A stretch of 64,000 bases of DNA from Azospirillum oryzae (GTDB lineage: Bacteria; Pseudomonadota; Alphaproteobacteria; Azospirillales; Azospirillaceae): assembly GCF_008364795.1 (NCBI RefSeq), contig NZ_VTTM01000014.1:108544-172543 (forward strand), given 5' to 3'. Below, piece after piece: positions 10,253 through 18,967 of this stretch (positions are counted from its first letter, which is position 1; each line of letters starts with the position of its first letter). The position numbers and the translations under genes are program-made. The notes under the pieces are model-generated. The model made no database searches, was not told the DNA's origin, and saw only the letters and a program-made list of their open reading frames with translations.

Positions 10253-10444
10253 CCATCGGAGGAGGGAGGCCCACGCAATTCCGCATTGCGATTCCGGAGC
10301 GCCCCCTTTATCGACTATGGCCGCCGGGCACCGCGCAGGGTGGATGACCCGGCGCCCGCGCCGTCGTAAGCTGCTTCCTGCCGGACGGCGACAGATGGGT
10401 TCAGGACAAGGTTTCGGGGTGGGATTCAAGGGAAAGGACGGTCG

Positions 10445-11170
10445 GTGCGGTCTGAGGACGCTCTTGCCAACATAGACGTCGCGGTGCTTGCCGGCGGGCT
10501 GGGCACACGCATCCGGGGCGTTCTGGGTGACACGCCGAAGGTCCTGGCCCCGATCGCGGGCCGCGCCTTCCTCGGCCACCTGCTGGATTACCTGTCGACC
10601 TACGGATCGCGCCGGGTGGTTTTGTGCCTGGGCCATCTGGCCGACCGGGTGACCGCATGGCTCGCCCGCGGCGATTCCGCGGGCACCATCGACGTGGTCT
10701 GCCAGATCGAACCGCGCCCGCTCGGCACCGCGGGCGCGCTCGGCTATGTCCGCAAGGAACTGCGCAGCAGCACCATCCTGGTGGTGAACGGCGACACCTT
10801 CCTCGACGCCGATCTGCGCGCCTTCATCGCCTCGCACCGGTTGTCGGGGGCGGAGGCGTCGGTCCTGTGCGTGACGGTGGAGGACGCCTCCCGGTTCGTG
10901 CGGGTGGAGATCGGGCCGGACAGCCGCGTCCGCCGTTTCCTGGACAAGGCGCCGGGGGCTGGCATCATCAACGCCGGCGTCTACCTGTTCTCGGCCACCT
11001 TCCTCGACCGTTTCATCACGGCGGGTGCGGTATCGCTGGAACGCGACGTGCTGGAAAAGCTGCCGTCTGGCACACTGAACGCCCATGTCGCCAAGGCCCG
11101 CTTCCTCGACATCGGCACGCCGGAAAGTCTGGCCACCGCCGCCAGCGTCATCGCCGGCCGCGAGTCCTGA
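10445..11170 (+). CDS. Sugar-1-phosphate nucleotidyltransferase (HddC/RmlA-like)
   Basis: 241 residues, a single NTP_transferase domain. The N-terminus has the nucleotide-binding LAGGLGTRI motif, then KVLAPIAGR and VVNGDTFLD around the metal-binding aspartate. Closest in feel to D-glycero-D-manno-heptose-1-phosphate guanylyltransferase (HddC) or a mannose-1-phosphate guanylyltransferase; the sugar and base cannot be fixed from sequence alone. GTG start at 10445 with a GGAAAGGA ribosome site. It lies between the TPR-glycosyltransferases and a PseG-like gene, so it probably makes an activated sugar for the same glycosylation pathway. Confidence 0.8.
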   Translation: MRSEDALANIDVAVLAGGLGTRIRGVLGDTPKVLAPIAGRAFLGHLLDYLSTYGSRRVVLCLGHLADRVTAWLARGDSAGTIDVVCQIEPRPLGTAGALGYVRKELRSSTILVVNGDTFLDADLRAFIASHRLSGAEASVLCVTVEDASRFVRVEIGPDSRVRRFLDKAPGAGIINAGVYLFSATFLDRFITAGAVSLERDVLEKLPSGTLNAHVAKARFLDIGTPESLATAASVIAGRES

Positions 11171-11342
11171 CGGGGAGGCTGGTCGGGAGCCCCGGCGGCC
11201 GCAATTTACCTCCGCCCACGCGACCGTCTGCCACTGGACTCGCGCAAAGTGCCGGGCCAAGATGCGCACCGACTCGACACCGTGCGCAATGGGTGCTTGC
11301 GCCGGGGCCGGGTCGCCACGCCGATTTCTCCGGACCAGTGCC

Positions 11343-12437
11343 ATGGCCGTCATCCTCATCCGCGCCGACGCGTCGCCGACCATCGGCACCGGCCATGTCA
11401 TGCGCTGCCTCGCCGTGGCGGAAGCCTTGCGCGACCAGGGGCACGAGGCGCTGTTCGCCGCCGTCGAATCCACCCCCGCCATCGACCGCCGGCTGTCGGC
11501 GGACGGCTTCCGCCATGTCTCCATTGCCGGGCCGGTGGGGCAGGCGGCGGATCTGGCCGCCACCCGCTCGCTCCTGCGGCGGGAACACGGCATGGCGGTG
11601 ATGCTCGACGGCTACCGCTTCGGCGAAGCCTACCGCGTCGGGCTGCAGGCGGCAGGCGCACGGGTGCTGGCCTGGGACGACCTTGGCGACGGCACGCCGC
11701 TGCACGCCGACCTCGTCGTCAATGCCGCACCGCAGGCGGCAGCCCTTCCCTATGACGCGATGGCGCCCGGCGCCGTCCTGCTGCTCGGCCCCGGCTACGC
11801 CCCCTTGCGGCGGGAGGTACGGCTGGCGGCTCAGGAACCGCGGCGGGCCATCGCCGACCGGCCGGTGCTGCTGGTGACCTTCGGCGGCTCCGACCCGCTC
11901 GGCCTCACCGGGCCGGTTCTGCAGGCGCTGGCGAAGGAGCGGCCGGACGGCTGCCGGATCGTCGCCGTGGTCGGCGGCAGCAATCCGCGAGCAAAGGAGG
12001 TGGCGGCCGAGGTGGCGGCGCTCGCCGCCGATGGCGTTTCCGTGGAGATCGATTGCCCCCGCATGGGCGCGCTGATGGCCGACTGCGGTCTGGCAGTGTC
12101 AGCTGGCGGCGGCACCATGGGGGAACTTGCCGCGCTGGCGGTGCCGACCCTGCTGGTGGTAACCGCCGACAATCAGGCGATGGCGAGCGGCGACGCCGCC
12201 GAACTCGGCTGGTGCACGGCCGTGGACGCCCGCGGCTGCGACCCCGCCAAGGCGGCGGCGGTCATCGCCGGGCGGGCGCTCGCCCTGTGGGCCGACGCCG
12301 GGCAACGGCAGCGGATGCAGGATGCCGCCACGGCTTTGCCGCTGGACGGCGATGGGGCGGTGCGCATCGCCAGCGCCCTCACCGGCCCGGCGCTCAAGCC
12401 CGGCAGCGCCGCCCGGCGGCGGACGGCGCTGGCCTGA
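11343..12437 (+). CDS. pseG: PseG-like UDP-sugar hydrolase (pseudaminic acid pathway)
   Basis: 364 residues. The N-terminal IRADASPTIGTGHVMRC motif, FGGSDPLG near residue 180 and SAGGGTMGELAAL near 250 are signatures of PseG, the GT-B-fold hydrolase that removes UDP from 2,4-diacetamido-2,4,6-trideoxy-altropyranose in CMP-pseudaminic acid synthesis. The frame is open upstream into the preceding gene, but ATG 11343 begins directly at the conserved N-terminus. The other Pse enzymes are not in the window. Its presence beside TPR-glycosyltransferases favours flagellin or surface glycosylation with a nonulosonic acid. The substrate could differ from that of Campylobacter PseG. Confidence 0.75.
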   Translation: MAVILIRADASPTIGTGHVMRCLAVAEALRDQGHEALFAAVESTPAIDRRLSADGFRHVSIAGPVGQAADLAATRSLLRREHGMAVMLDGYRFGEAYRVGLQAAGARVLAWDDLGDGTPLHADLVVNAAPQAAALPYDAMAPGAVLLLGPGYAPLRREVRLAAQEPRRAIADRPVLLVTFGGSDPLGLTGPVLQALAKERPDGCRIVAVVGGSNPRAKEVAAEVAALAADGVSVEIDCPRMGALMADCGLAVSAGGGTMGELAALAVPTLLVVTADNQAMASGDAAELGWCTAVDARGCDPAKAAAVIAGRALALWADAGQRQRMQDAATALPLDGDGAVRIASALTGPALKPGSAARRRTALA

Positions 12438-12450
12438 AGGCCCTCTCCGG

Positions 12451-12960
12451 TCAGCTGACCACGCGCCACGTGCCGTCCGGCTGCTGGCAGGCAGTGCCGA
12501 AACCCTGCTGGGTACGGCCCTGGACCACGATGGTGGTCTGGTATTCGCGGCACAGCTGGCCCTGCGGCCCGGTGCCTTCGCGCACGGGCGTGTAGCTACC
12601 GTAATTGCCGGTGTCCGGATTGTTCCAGCGCACGGTGCTGCCGGTCGGCGCGCTGTAGGCATTAACCGCCGCCTGCTGGGCATAATTCTGGTCGGCACGG
12701 TCGAGCGAGGCGCCGGCCGCATTGCCCAGTGCCGCACCCAGCAGCGTGCCGACGCCCACCGCCACCAGCTTGCCGCTGCCGCCGCCGAAGCGCGAACCGG
12801 CCAAACCACCGACCACGCCGCCCAGAACGGTGCCGGCCGTCTGCTTGTTGGCGCTGATGCCGCCATAGGAATCGCCGTAGCCGGGCTGGGCGCAGCCGGC
12901 AAGCGGGGCCGCGAGCAGGCTGGCGGACAGCGCGGCGGCGAGGAAGGGGCTGGCTTTCAT
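12451..12960 (-). CDS. Glycine-zipper outer-membrane lipoprotein
   Basis: 169 residues. A lipoprotein signal peptide ends in the lipobox LAGC with the modified cysteine at residue 23. Next comes a glycine-zipper stretch (about 40-75; GGVVGGLAGSRFGGGSG) of the kind seen in the SlyB/17-kDa antigen family. The C-terminal half (CREYQTTIVVQGRTQQGFG, CQQPDGTW) matches the common RT0821/Lpp0805-type surface protein pattern. Role: envelope-anchored structural lipoprotein, precise function unknown. Convergent with the PseG-like gene, 13 bp between stops. Confidence 0.8.
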   Translation of the reverse strand: MKASPFLAAALSASLLAAPLAGCAQPGYGDSYGGISANKQTAGTVLGGVVGGLAGSRFGGGSGKLVAVGVGTLLGAALGNAAGASLDRADQNYAQQAAVNAYSAPTGSTVRWNNPDTGNYGSYTPVREGTGPQGQLCREYQTTIVVQGRTQQGFGTACQQPDGTWRVVS

Positions 12961-13140
12961 GGTGGCTCTCGTCCAGTTGGATCCTGTTGGGGTCGGCACG
13001 AAACGGTTCGTTCCTGACGCCATCAACATGGCTGCCCCGCATCTTATTCCCGGTGCGTGACGCGGTGCCTCGCTTGCCCCTATGATCGGGCCAAAGGTTC
13101 CACAAAGGAATCGACGACAAACCCTTGGGAGGGAACGAAC

Positions 13141-14757
13141 ATGCTGCCCAACGCGGACAGCTATGAAGGGGTGTCCCGCGCCTTTGCCTGGCGCGTGCCC
13201 GACCGCTACAACATCGGTGCCGACGTCTGCGACCGCTGGGCGGAAGCGGATCCCGGCCGCATCGCCCTGATCCACAAGCGGCGCGACGGCGGGATCGAAG
13301 AATACCGCTTCGCCGACATCCGCGCCTTGTCCAACCGTTTCGCCAATGCGCTGGCGGCGCAAGGCGTGGCCCGCGGCGACCGGGTCGGCATCCTGTTGCC
13401 ACAGGCGCCGGAAACCGCGATCAGCCATGTCGCGGTCTACAAGCTGGGCGGCATCGCGGTGCCTCTGTTCTCGCTGTTCGGGGTGGAGGCGCTGGAATAC
13501 CGGCTGGCCAACTGCGGCGCCCGTGCCGTGGTCACCGACGCCGCCGGGGCCGCCAAGATCGCCCAGATCCGCGACCGGCTGCCGGAATTGCGCGCCGTCT
13601 TCCGCGTCGACGGGTCCGGCCCCGGCTGCCTGGACTGGCATGGGCTGTGCGACGCGGCGTCCGACAGCTTCACCCCGGCCGACACCGGGCCGGACGATCC
13701 GGCGCTGATCATCTACACCTCCGGCACCACCGGCCAGCCCAAGGGCGCGCTGCATGCGCACCGGGTGCTGCTGGGCCACCTGCCGGGCGTGGAAATGTCG
13801 CACGACCAGTTCCCGCAGCCGGGCGACCGCATCTGGACGCCGGCCGACTGGGCATGGATCGGCGGCTTGCTCGACGTGCTGCTGCCGGCCTGGCACCATG
13901 GGGTCACGGTGGTCTCCCATCGGTTCGAGAAGTTCGACGCCGAAGCCGCCTTCGCTTTGCTGGCCGAATTCCAGGTGCGCAACGCCTTCCTGCCGCCGAC
14001 GGCGCTGAAGATGATGCGGGCGGTGAAGAACCCGCGGGCGCGCCACCGCATCGACATGCGATCCGTTGCCAGCGGTGGCGAGACGCTGGGCGCCGGGCTG
14101 CTCGACTGGGGGCGTGAGACCTTCGGCGTGACGATCAACGAGTTCTACGGCCAGACCGAATGCAACATGATCGTCTCCTCGGCCGCGACGCTGATGACGC
14201 CGAAGCCCGGCATCATGGGACGTCCGGTCCCCGGCCACGACGTGGCGGTGATCGACGGGCAGGGCAACAGGCTGCCGCCGGGGCAACTCGGCCTGATCGC
14301 CGTGCATCGGCCGGACCCGGTGATGTTCCTCGGCTATTGGAACAATCCCGACGCCACCGCCGCGAAGTTCATCGGCGACTGGCTGGTCACCGGCGACCAG
14401 GGGGAGTTGGATGAGGACGGTTACATCCGCTTCGTCGGGCGGGACGACGACGTCATCACCTCGGCCGGTTACCGCATCGGCCCCGGCGAGATCGAGGATT
14501 GCCTGATCGGCCATCCCGCCGTCCGCATGGCGGCGGTGGTCGGCGTGCCCGACCCGTTGCGCACGGAGATCGTCAAGGCCTTCGTCGTGCTGCAGGAGGG
14601 GGTGACGCCGGACGATGCACTGGTCGCATCGATCCAGGAGCATGTCAAGACGCGGCTGGCTGCCCACGAATATCCGCGATCGATCGAATTTCTTGAAAGC
14701 CTGCCCATGACCACAACCGGCAAGATCATTCGCCGGGAGTTGAGGAACCGCTTGTAA
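13141..14757 (+). CDS. Acyl-CoA synthetase (AMP-forming, medium-chain type)
   Basis: 538 residues of the adenylate-forming superfamily; activates a carboxylic acid to its acyl-CoA using ATP. The phosphate-binding loop YTSGTTGQPKG starts near residue 191. The A5 motif FYGQTE, the hinge region with TGDQGELDEDGY near 413 and the C-terminal catalytic lysine in TTGKIIRREL near 530 are all present. GGGAGGG at 13127-13133 fixes the ATG. Substrate unknown. It is followed after four bases by a TauE/SafE exporter and then livF. Acyl-CoA synthetases often sit in livKHMGF clusters. Confidence 0.85.
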   Translation: MLPNADSYEGVSRAFAWRVPDRYNIGADVCDRWAEADPGRIALIHKRRDGGIEEYRFADIRALSNRFANALAAQGVARGDRVGILLPQAPETAISHVAVYKLGGIAVPLFSLFGVEALEYRLANCGARAVVTDAAGAAKIAQIRDRLPELRAVFRVDGSGPGCLDWHGLCDAASDSFTPADTGPDDPALIIYTSGTTGQPKGALHAHRVLLGHLPGVEMSHDQFPQPGDRIWTPADWAWIGGLLDVLLPAWHHGVTVVSHRFEKFDAEAAFALLAEFQVRNAFLPPTALKMMRAVKNPRARHRIDMRSVASGGETLGAGLLDWGRETFGVTINEFYGQTECNMIVSSAATLMTPKPGIMGRPVPGHDVAVIDGQGNRLPPGQLGLIAVHRPDPVMFLGYWNNPDATAAKFIGDWLVTGDQGELDEDGYIRFVGRDDDVITSAGYRIGPGEIEDCLIGHPAVRMAAVVGVPDPLRTEIVKAFVVLQEGVTPDDALVASIQEHVKTRLAAHEYPRSIEFLESLPMTTTGKIIRRELRNRL

Positions 14758-14761
14758 CATC

Positions 14762-15499
14762 ATGATAGAGTTAATTTTATTGGCCGCGGCCTTTCTGGCC
14801 GGTGCGATGAATGCCGTTGCCGGCGGGGGAAGTTTCCTGACCCTGCCGGCCCTGATCTACGCCGGGGTGCCGCCGGTCGCGGCCAACGCCACCGGCACGG
14901 TCGCCCTGCTGCCCGGCTATGCCAGCGGCGTCTATGGCTATCGCCAGGACCTGACACCGGTCGGCACGCTCAGCCTGCCGCTGCTGTCGGCGGTCAGTCT
15001 GGTCGGCGGGCTGGTCGGGGCCGGGCTGTTGCTGGTCACGCCGGATTCTGTGTTCCGCGGCATCGTGCCCTGGCTCCTGCTGCTGGCCACGGGGCTGTTC
15101 GCCTTCGGCAATATGCTGGCGCAACAGCTGCGCAGCCTGGGACTGCACGGCAACGGGGCGATGCTGGGCACGCTGTTCGCCGTCTCGGTCTATGGCGGCT
15201 ATTTCAACGGCGGGCTCGGCATCCTCCTGCTGGCGCAGCTGAGCCTGTTCGGCATGACCGACCTCAACGCCATGAACGGGCTGAAGAACCTGTTCTCCGC
15301 CGTGCTGACTGCCATCGCCGTGGTGGCCTACGCCGCGGGCGGAGCGGTGGAATGGCCGAAGGCGCTGCTGATGGTGGTGGCCGCGGTCGCCGGCGGCTAT
15401 GTCGGCGCCCGTCTGGGGCGGAAGATCCCCAAGCCGATCCTGCGCACCGGCATCATCGCCGTCGGTCTGGTGATGAGTGCGGTGTTCTTCCTGAAATGA
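14762..15499 (+). CDS. TauE/SafE-family membrane exporter
   Basis: 245 residues, almost wholly hydrophobic with about seven or eight membrane segments. It carries the family's first-helix pattern (MNAVAGGGSFLTLPAL) and the second repeat VYGGYFNGGLGI. Members export sulfite, sulfoacetate or related organic anions; the substrate here cannot be assigned. The start lies four bases after the acyl-CoA synthetase stop, so the two are probably co-transcribed. The first codons (ATGATAGAGTTAATTTTATTG) are unusually AT-rich for this genome, which may ease initiation. Confidence 0.8.
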   Translation: MIELILLAAAFLAGAMNAVAGGGSFLTLPALIYAGVPPVAANATGTVALLPGYASGVYGYRQDLTPVGTLSLPLLSAVSLVGGLVGAGLLLVTPDSVFRGIVPWLLLLATGLFAFGNMLAQQLRSLGLHGNGAMLGTLFAVSVYGGYFNGGLGILLLAQLSLFGMTDLNAMNGLKNLFSAVLTAIAVVAYAAGGAVEWPKALLMVVAAVAGGYVGARLGRKIPKPILRTGIIAVGLVMSAVFFLK

Positions 15500-15541
15500 T
15501 CGCGCTATAGAGGGCGCTCCCCGCCTTTTGGACCTGCCGCC

Positions 15542-16246
15542 ATGCTGACCGTATCCGATCTCGACCTGTACTATGGCGACGCCCAGGCGCTCGACGGCGT
15601 CACGCTGCAGGTGGCGGCGGGGCAGACCACCGCCATCGTCGGCGCCAACGGGGCAGGCAAGACATCGCTGATCCGCGCCATCTCCGGCATCCTGAAGCCG
15701 GCACGCGGCAGCATCCGCTTCAAGGACCGCGAGATCGCCGGGTTGCCCAGCCATGTCGTCTGCGACCTCGGCATCGGGCAGGTGGCGGAGGGGCGCCAGA
15801 TTTTCCCAACGCTGAGCGTGCGGGAGAATCTGGAGATGGGCGCCGTCATCCCACGCGCCCGGTCCAGCGCGCGCCAGACCTACGACCGGGTGCTGGACCT
15901 GTTCCCCCGGCTGCGCGAAAGGCTGGATCAGGCGGCCGGCACCCTGTCCGGCGGCGAGCAGCAGATGCTGGCGATCGGCCGCTGCCTGATGGGCAAGCCG
16001 GACCTCATCATGTTCGACGAGCCGTCGCTCGGCCTGTCGCCGGCCCTGGTGCAGGAGTTGTTCCGCATCATCCGGTCATTGGCGGCCGAGGGCATGACGA
16101 TCATCCTGGTCGAACAGAATGTCGCCGCCTCTCTGCGCATCGCCCAGGCGGCTTACGTGCTGGAGAACGGCCGGGTGGTGCTGTCGGGTACGGGGGAGGC
16201 GCTGCTGGCCGACCCGGCGGTGAAGCAGGCCTATCTGGGGCTGTGA
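15542..16246 (+). CDS. livF: Branched-chain amino acid/amide ABC transporter ATPase LivF
   Basis: 234-residue ABC ATPase. Walker A GANGAGKT lies at about 36-43, the LivF-typical GQVAEGRQIFPTLSVRENL segment follows, the signature is LSGGEQQ and Walker B is LIMFDEPS. LivF pairs with LivG to power LivHM uptake of branched-chain amino acids, amides or urea. No liv permease is adjacent. A livHMG set lacking livF occurs 30 kb away on the other strand (46-48.7 kb). It follows the acyl-CoA synthetase and exporter by 42 bp. Confidence 0.88.
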   Translation: MLTVSDLDLYYGDAQALDGVTLQVAAGQTTAIVGANGAGKTSLIRAISGILKPARGSIRFKDREIAGLPSHVVCDLGIGQVAEGRQIFPTLSVRENLEMGAVIPRARSSARQTYDRVLDLFPRLRERLDQAAGTLSGGEQQMLAIGRCLMGKPDLIMFDEPSLGLSPALVQELFRIIRSLAAEGMTIILVEQNVAASLRIAQAAYVLENGRVVLSGTGEALLADPAVKQAYLGL

Positions 16247-16369
16247 GTCCGACACGGCTCCACCGGCGATACCCCCCTTATCCTCCTATCGTTGAATATA
16301 CGAACCATCTACAGTCCCCATAAGCTGGCAGTCCAAGAATGATCGGCCAGAAATAATTGGGCGGGGACC

Positions 16370-17365
16370 ATGGCGGCAGGCTGCACCAGACGGACGACAT
16401 TGCTGGCGGCCGGCGCACTGCTGGCGTCGGCGACGCTCCGGCACGCTGCAGCCGCCGACCGGCCGGTCGTCCGTGCCGGGATTCTGAAGTTCGGCACGGT
16501 CAGCTGGGAACTCGACACCGTCCGCGCCAACGGGTTCGACAGGCAGGCCGGGATCGAGCTGCAACTGGTGGAACTGGCCGGCAACCCCGCCACCCAGGTG
16601 GCGCTCCAGGCCGGCGGGGTCGATATCATCGTCTCCGACTGGCTGTGGGTGTCGCGGATGCGCAGCAAGGGGGAGGCGCTGTCCTTCATCCCCTACTCGA
16701 CCGCCGTCGGCGCGCTGGTGGTTCCGGCCCAATCCGCCATCGCCGGGATCGGCGACCTGCGGGGCAAGCGCATCGGGGTCGCCGGCAGTCCGCTCGACAA
16801 GAGCTGGCTGCTGCTGAGGGCCTTGGCGGCCGACCGGCATGGGCTGTCGCTCGACCGCGACGCGCAGCCCTTCTTCGCCGCGCCGCCCTTGCTGAACAGC
16901 AAGATCGCCGACGGCGACCTGGACGCCGTGCTGACCTTCTGGCCCTTCGCCGCCCGGCTGGAGGCGAAGGGCATGCGCGTGACCATGACCGTTACCGACA
17001 TGCTGGAGGCGCTGGGCCAGCCGGCGACGGTGCCGTCCATCGGCTATGTCTTCCGCGAGGATTGGGCGCGCGCCAACCCGGCGGCCCTCGCCGGCTTCCA
17101 GGCTGCGACCAGCAAGGCGAAGACCCTGCTGGCGGAGTCCGACGCCGCCTGGGAGCGGCTTGCCCCGCTGATGCAGGCGGAGGACGACGCCACTTTCCGC
17201 ACCTTGCGCGACCGCTATCGCGACGGCATTCCGCGCCGCTGGACGGAGGAGGAGCGGGCGGGGGCCGCAAAGCTCTACGCGCTGCTGGCGCGGCTGGGCG
17301 GGCGGGAACTGGTCGGCGACGCGCCCACCATCGCCCCCGGCACCTTCTGGACCGGCGGGGCCTGA
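16370..17365 (+). CDS. ABC transporter periplasmic binding protein, SsuA/TauA/NrtA type
   Basis: 331 residues. It has an N-terminal signal with a twin-arginine-like CTRRTTLLAAGALLASA segment, then a type-II periplasmic-binding fold (RAGILKFGTVSWELDTV, GVDIIVSDWLW, GDLRGKRIGVAGSPLDKSWLLLRAL). This group binds nitrate, sulfonates, taurine or pyrimidine precursors; the ligand is not evident. Encoded first in a three-gene ABC operon with permease and ATPase, spaced by three bases from the permease. A sulfonate link is only hinted at by the nearby TauE/SafE gene. Confidence 0.85.
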   Translation: MAAGCTRRTTLLAAGALLASATLRHAAAADRPVVRAGILKFGTVSWELDTVRANGFDRQAGIELQLVELAGNPATQVALQAGGVDIIVSDWLWVSRMRSKGEALSFIPYSTAVGALVVPAQSAIAGIGDLRGKRIGVAGSPLDKSWLLLRALAADRHGLSLDRDAQPFFAAPPLLNSKIADGDLDAVLTFWPFAARLEAKGMRVTMTVTDMLEALGQPATVPSIGYVFREDWARANPAALAGFQAATSKAKTLLAESDAAWERLAPLMQAEDDATFRTLRDRYRDGIPRRWTEEERAGAAKLYALLARLGGRELVGDAPTIAPGTFWTGGA

Positions 17366-17368
17366 GCG

Positions 17369-18148
17369 GTGCGGCGTGCCCTGATGTCCCTCCTGATGCC
17401 CGCCCTGATGCCGTTGGCGTCGATCCTGCTGCTGCTGGCCGTCTGGCAGGCGGCGGCGCTGACGGTCGGCGGTCGTCTGCTGCCGGGACCGGTGGTGGTG
17501 GCCGAAGCCCTGCTGCGCGAGGCGGAGAGCGGGGCGCTGTTCCATCACATGGGCGTCACGCTGCTGCGTGTGCTGGCGGCCTTCGCGCTCGCCATGTCGA
17601 TCGGGGTCGGGCTCGGCCTGCCGATGGGGCGGTCACCCTTCATCGACCGGCTGTTCGGCCCCTGGCTGGTCTTCTTCCTGAACCTGCCGGCGCTGGTGGT
17701 CATCGTGCTGGCCTATGTCTGGTTCGGATTGACCGAGGCGGCGGCCGTCGGTGCCGTCGCGGTCAACAAGATTCCCAACACGGTGGTTCTGGTGCGGGCC
17801 GGTGCCCGCGCCATCGACGAGGGGCTGATCGACATGGCCCGCGTCTACCGCCTGTCGCCCGCGGACCGGCTTCGCCATGTGCTGCTGCCGCAACTCACCC
17901 CCACCATCGCCGCGGCTGCGCGGTCCGGCCTGGCGCTGATCTGGAAGATCGTGCTGGTGGTCGAACTGCTGGGCCGCAGCGACGGTGTCGGATTCCAGAT
18001 CAACCTCCTATTTCAGACCTTCGATGTCGCAGGAATCCTGGCTTACACCATCGCGTTCGTGGCCGTGGTCCAGCTTCTGGAATACGGCGTCCTGCAGCCG
18101 GTCGAGCGCCGATGCCAGCGCTGGCGGCGGATGCCCGCTGAAGCTTGA
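17369..18148 (+). CDS. ABC transporter permease, SsuC/TauC type
   Basis: 259 residues with about six membrane helices and the BPD_transp_1 EAA loop (GARAIDEGLIDMARVYRLSPADRLRHVLLP region, about 148-177). GTG start at 17369, three bases after the binding-protein stop. The 3' end overlaps the following ATPase reading frame. The product is the inner-membrane channel of the transporter encoded with its neighbours. Confidence 0.88.
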   Translation: MRRALMSLLMPALMPLASILLLLAVWQAAALTVGGRLLPGPVVVAEALLREAESGALFHHMGVTLLRVLAAFALAMSIGVGLGLPMGRSPFIDRLFGPWLVFFLNLPALVVIVLAYVWFGLTEAAAVGAVAVNKIPNTVVLVRAGARAIDEGLIDMARVYRLSPADRLRHVLLPQLTPTIAAAARSGLALIWKIVLVVELLGRSDGVGFQINLLFQTFDVAGILAYTIAFVAVVQLLEYGVLQPVERRCQRWRRMPAEA

Positions 18149-18860
18149 GATCCGCTCCAAGCGCTTCGGCGCGGTGGAGGCGGTGCGCGGCCTGACCCTG
18201 TCCGCCGCGGCGGGGGAGGTCGTGGCGCTGGTCGGCCCCAGCGGTTGCGGCAAGACGACCGCGCTCGGCATCGTCGCCGGGCTGGACCGCGCCTTCGACG
18301 GCGTGGTGGAGGTCGGGGCGCGGCCGGACGGTGGACCGGCCCGGCTCGGCTATGTCTTCCAGGAGCCGCGCCTGCTGCCCTGGCGAACCGTGCGGCAGAA
18401 TCTGGCGCTGGTCCTGCCGCGTGCGCAGCGCAGCGGCCCGGCGGTCGACGCCATGCTCGACGCGCTAGAGCTGACGCCCTTTGCCGACCGTTTCCCGACC
18501 CAGCTGTCGCTGGGCATGGCGCGGCGCGTGGCGCTGGCCCGTGCCTTCCTGGTGGAGCCGGACCTGCTGCTGATGGACGAACCCTTCGTCTCGCTGGACG
18601 AGCCGACGGCGCTTCGCTTGCGCACGCTGCTGTCACAGTTGCTGGACCGGCGGCCGGCCACCGTCCTGCTGGTCACCCACAATCTGCGCGAGGCTCTGGC
18701 CTTGGCCGACAGGCTGCTTCTGCTGGCGCCGTCGCCCGGCCGGGTGGTGGCGGAGGTGCCGGTGACCGTCCCCCGCGCCGCCCGCGACGATACGACCATC
18801 GAGGCGCTGCGCCGCGACCTGCTGTCCCGGCCGGAGCCGGCCTTCCGGCTGCTGGCCTGA
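18138..18860 (+). CDS. ABC transporter ATPase, SsuB/TauB type (start codon uncertain)
   Basis: About 240 residues. Walker A GPSGCGKTT, Q-loop FQEPRLLPWRTV, a degenerate signature LSLGMARRVALARAF (LSLGM replaces LSGGQ) and Walker B LLLMDEPFVSLDE are clear. The conserved first strand (LKLEIRSKRFG) begins at CTG 18138. No ATG, GTG or TTG occurs in frame between ATG 18024 (which would add 38 unrelated residues) and GTG 18174 (which would remove the first strand). CTG 18138 is the reading proposed here; it overlaps the permease end by 11 bases, consistent with coupled translation. A single-base sequence error is the alternative. Confidence 0.75.
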   Translation: MKLEIRSKRFGAVEAVRGLTLSAAAGEVVALVGPSGCGKTTALGIVAGLDRAFDGVVEVGARPDGGPARLGYVFQEPRLLPWRTVRQNLALVLPRAQRSGPAVDAMLDALELTPFADRFPTQLSLGMARRVALARAFLVEPDLLLMDEPFVSLDEPTALRLRTLLSQLLDRRPATVLLVTHNLREALALADRLLLLAPSPGRVVAEVPVTVPRAARDDTTIEALRRDLLSRPEPAFRLLA

Positions 18861-18967
18861 CCCTTCGCGACTTGTGGGTTCATTTGCCGCTCGTCCGTTT
18901 ACAAGTGCTGCGGTATCTTGCCTCGCTGCCGGGTACGTCCGGCGATTGCAGCGGGTGGCGGAGCCGG

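Noticed and set aside
8786..11593. Very long open frames on the strand opposite the TPR genes (also at 4011-6401, 6449-8224, 12451-14763, 29522-31834)
   Set aside because: They mirror real genes in a GC-rich genome, have low-complexity composition (Arg, Gly, Ala, His, Gln rich), no ribosome sites and no recognisable domains. The 12451-14763 frame contains the real lipoprotein only in its last 169 codons.
16352..16360. AATAATTGG just before the ABC binding-protein gene, similar to the PQQ-locus element
   Set aside because: Only the first nine bases match, the GACT-NNN-GTA part is absent, and it lies against the ribosome site, so it is likely coincidence.
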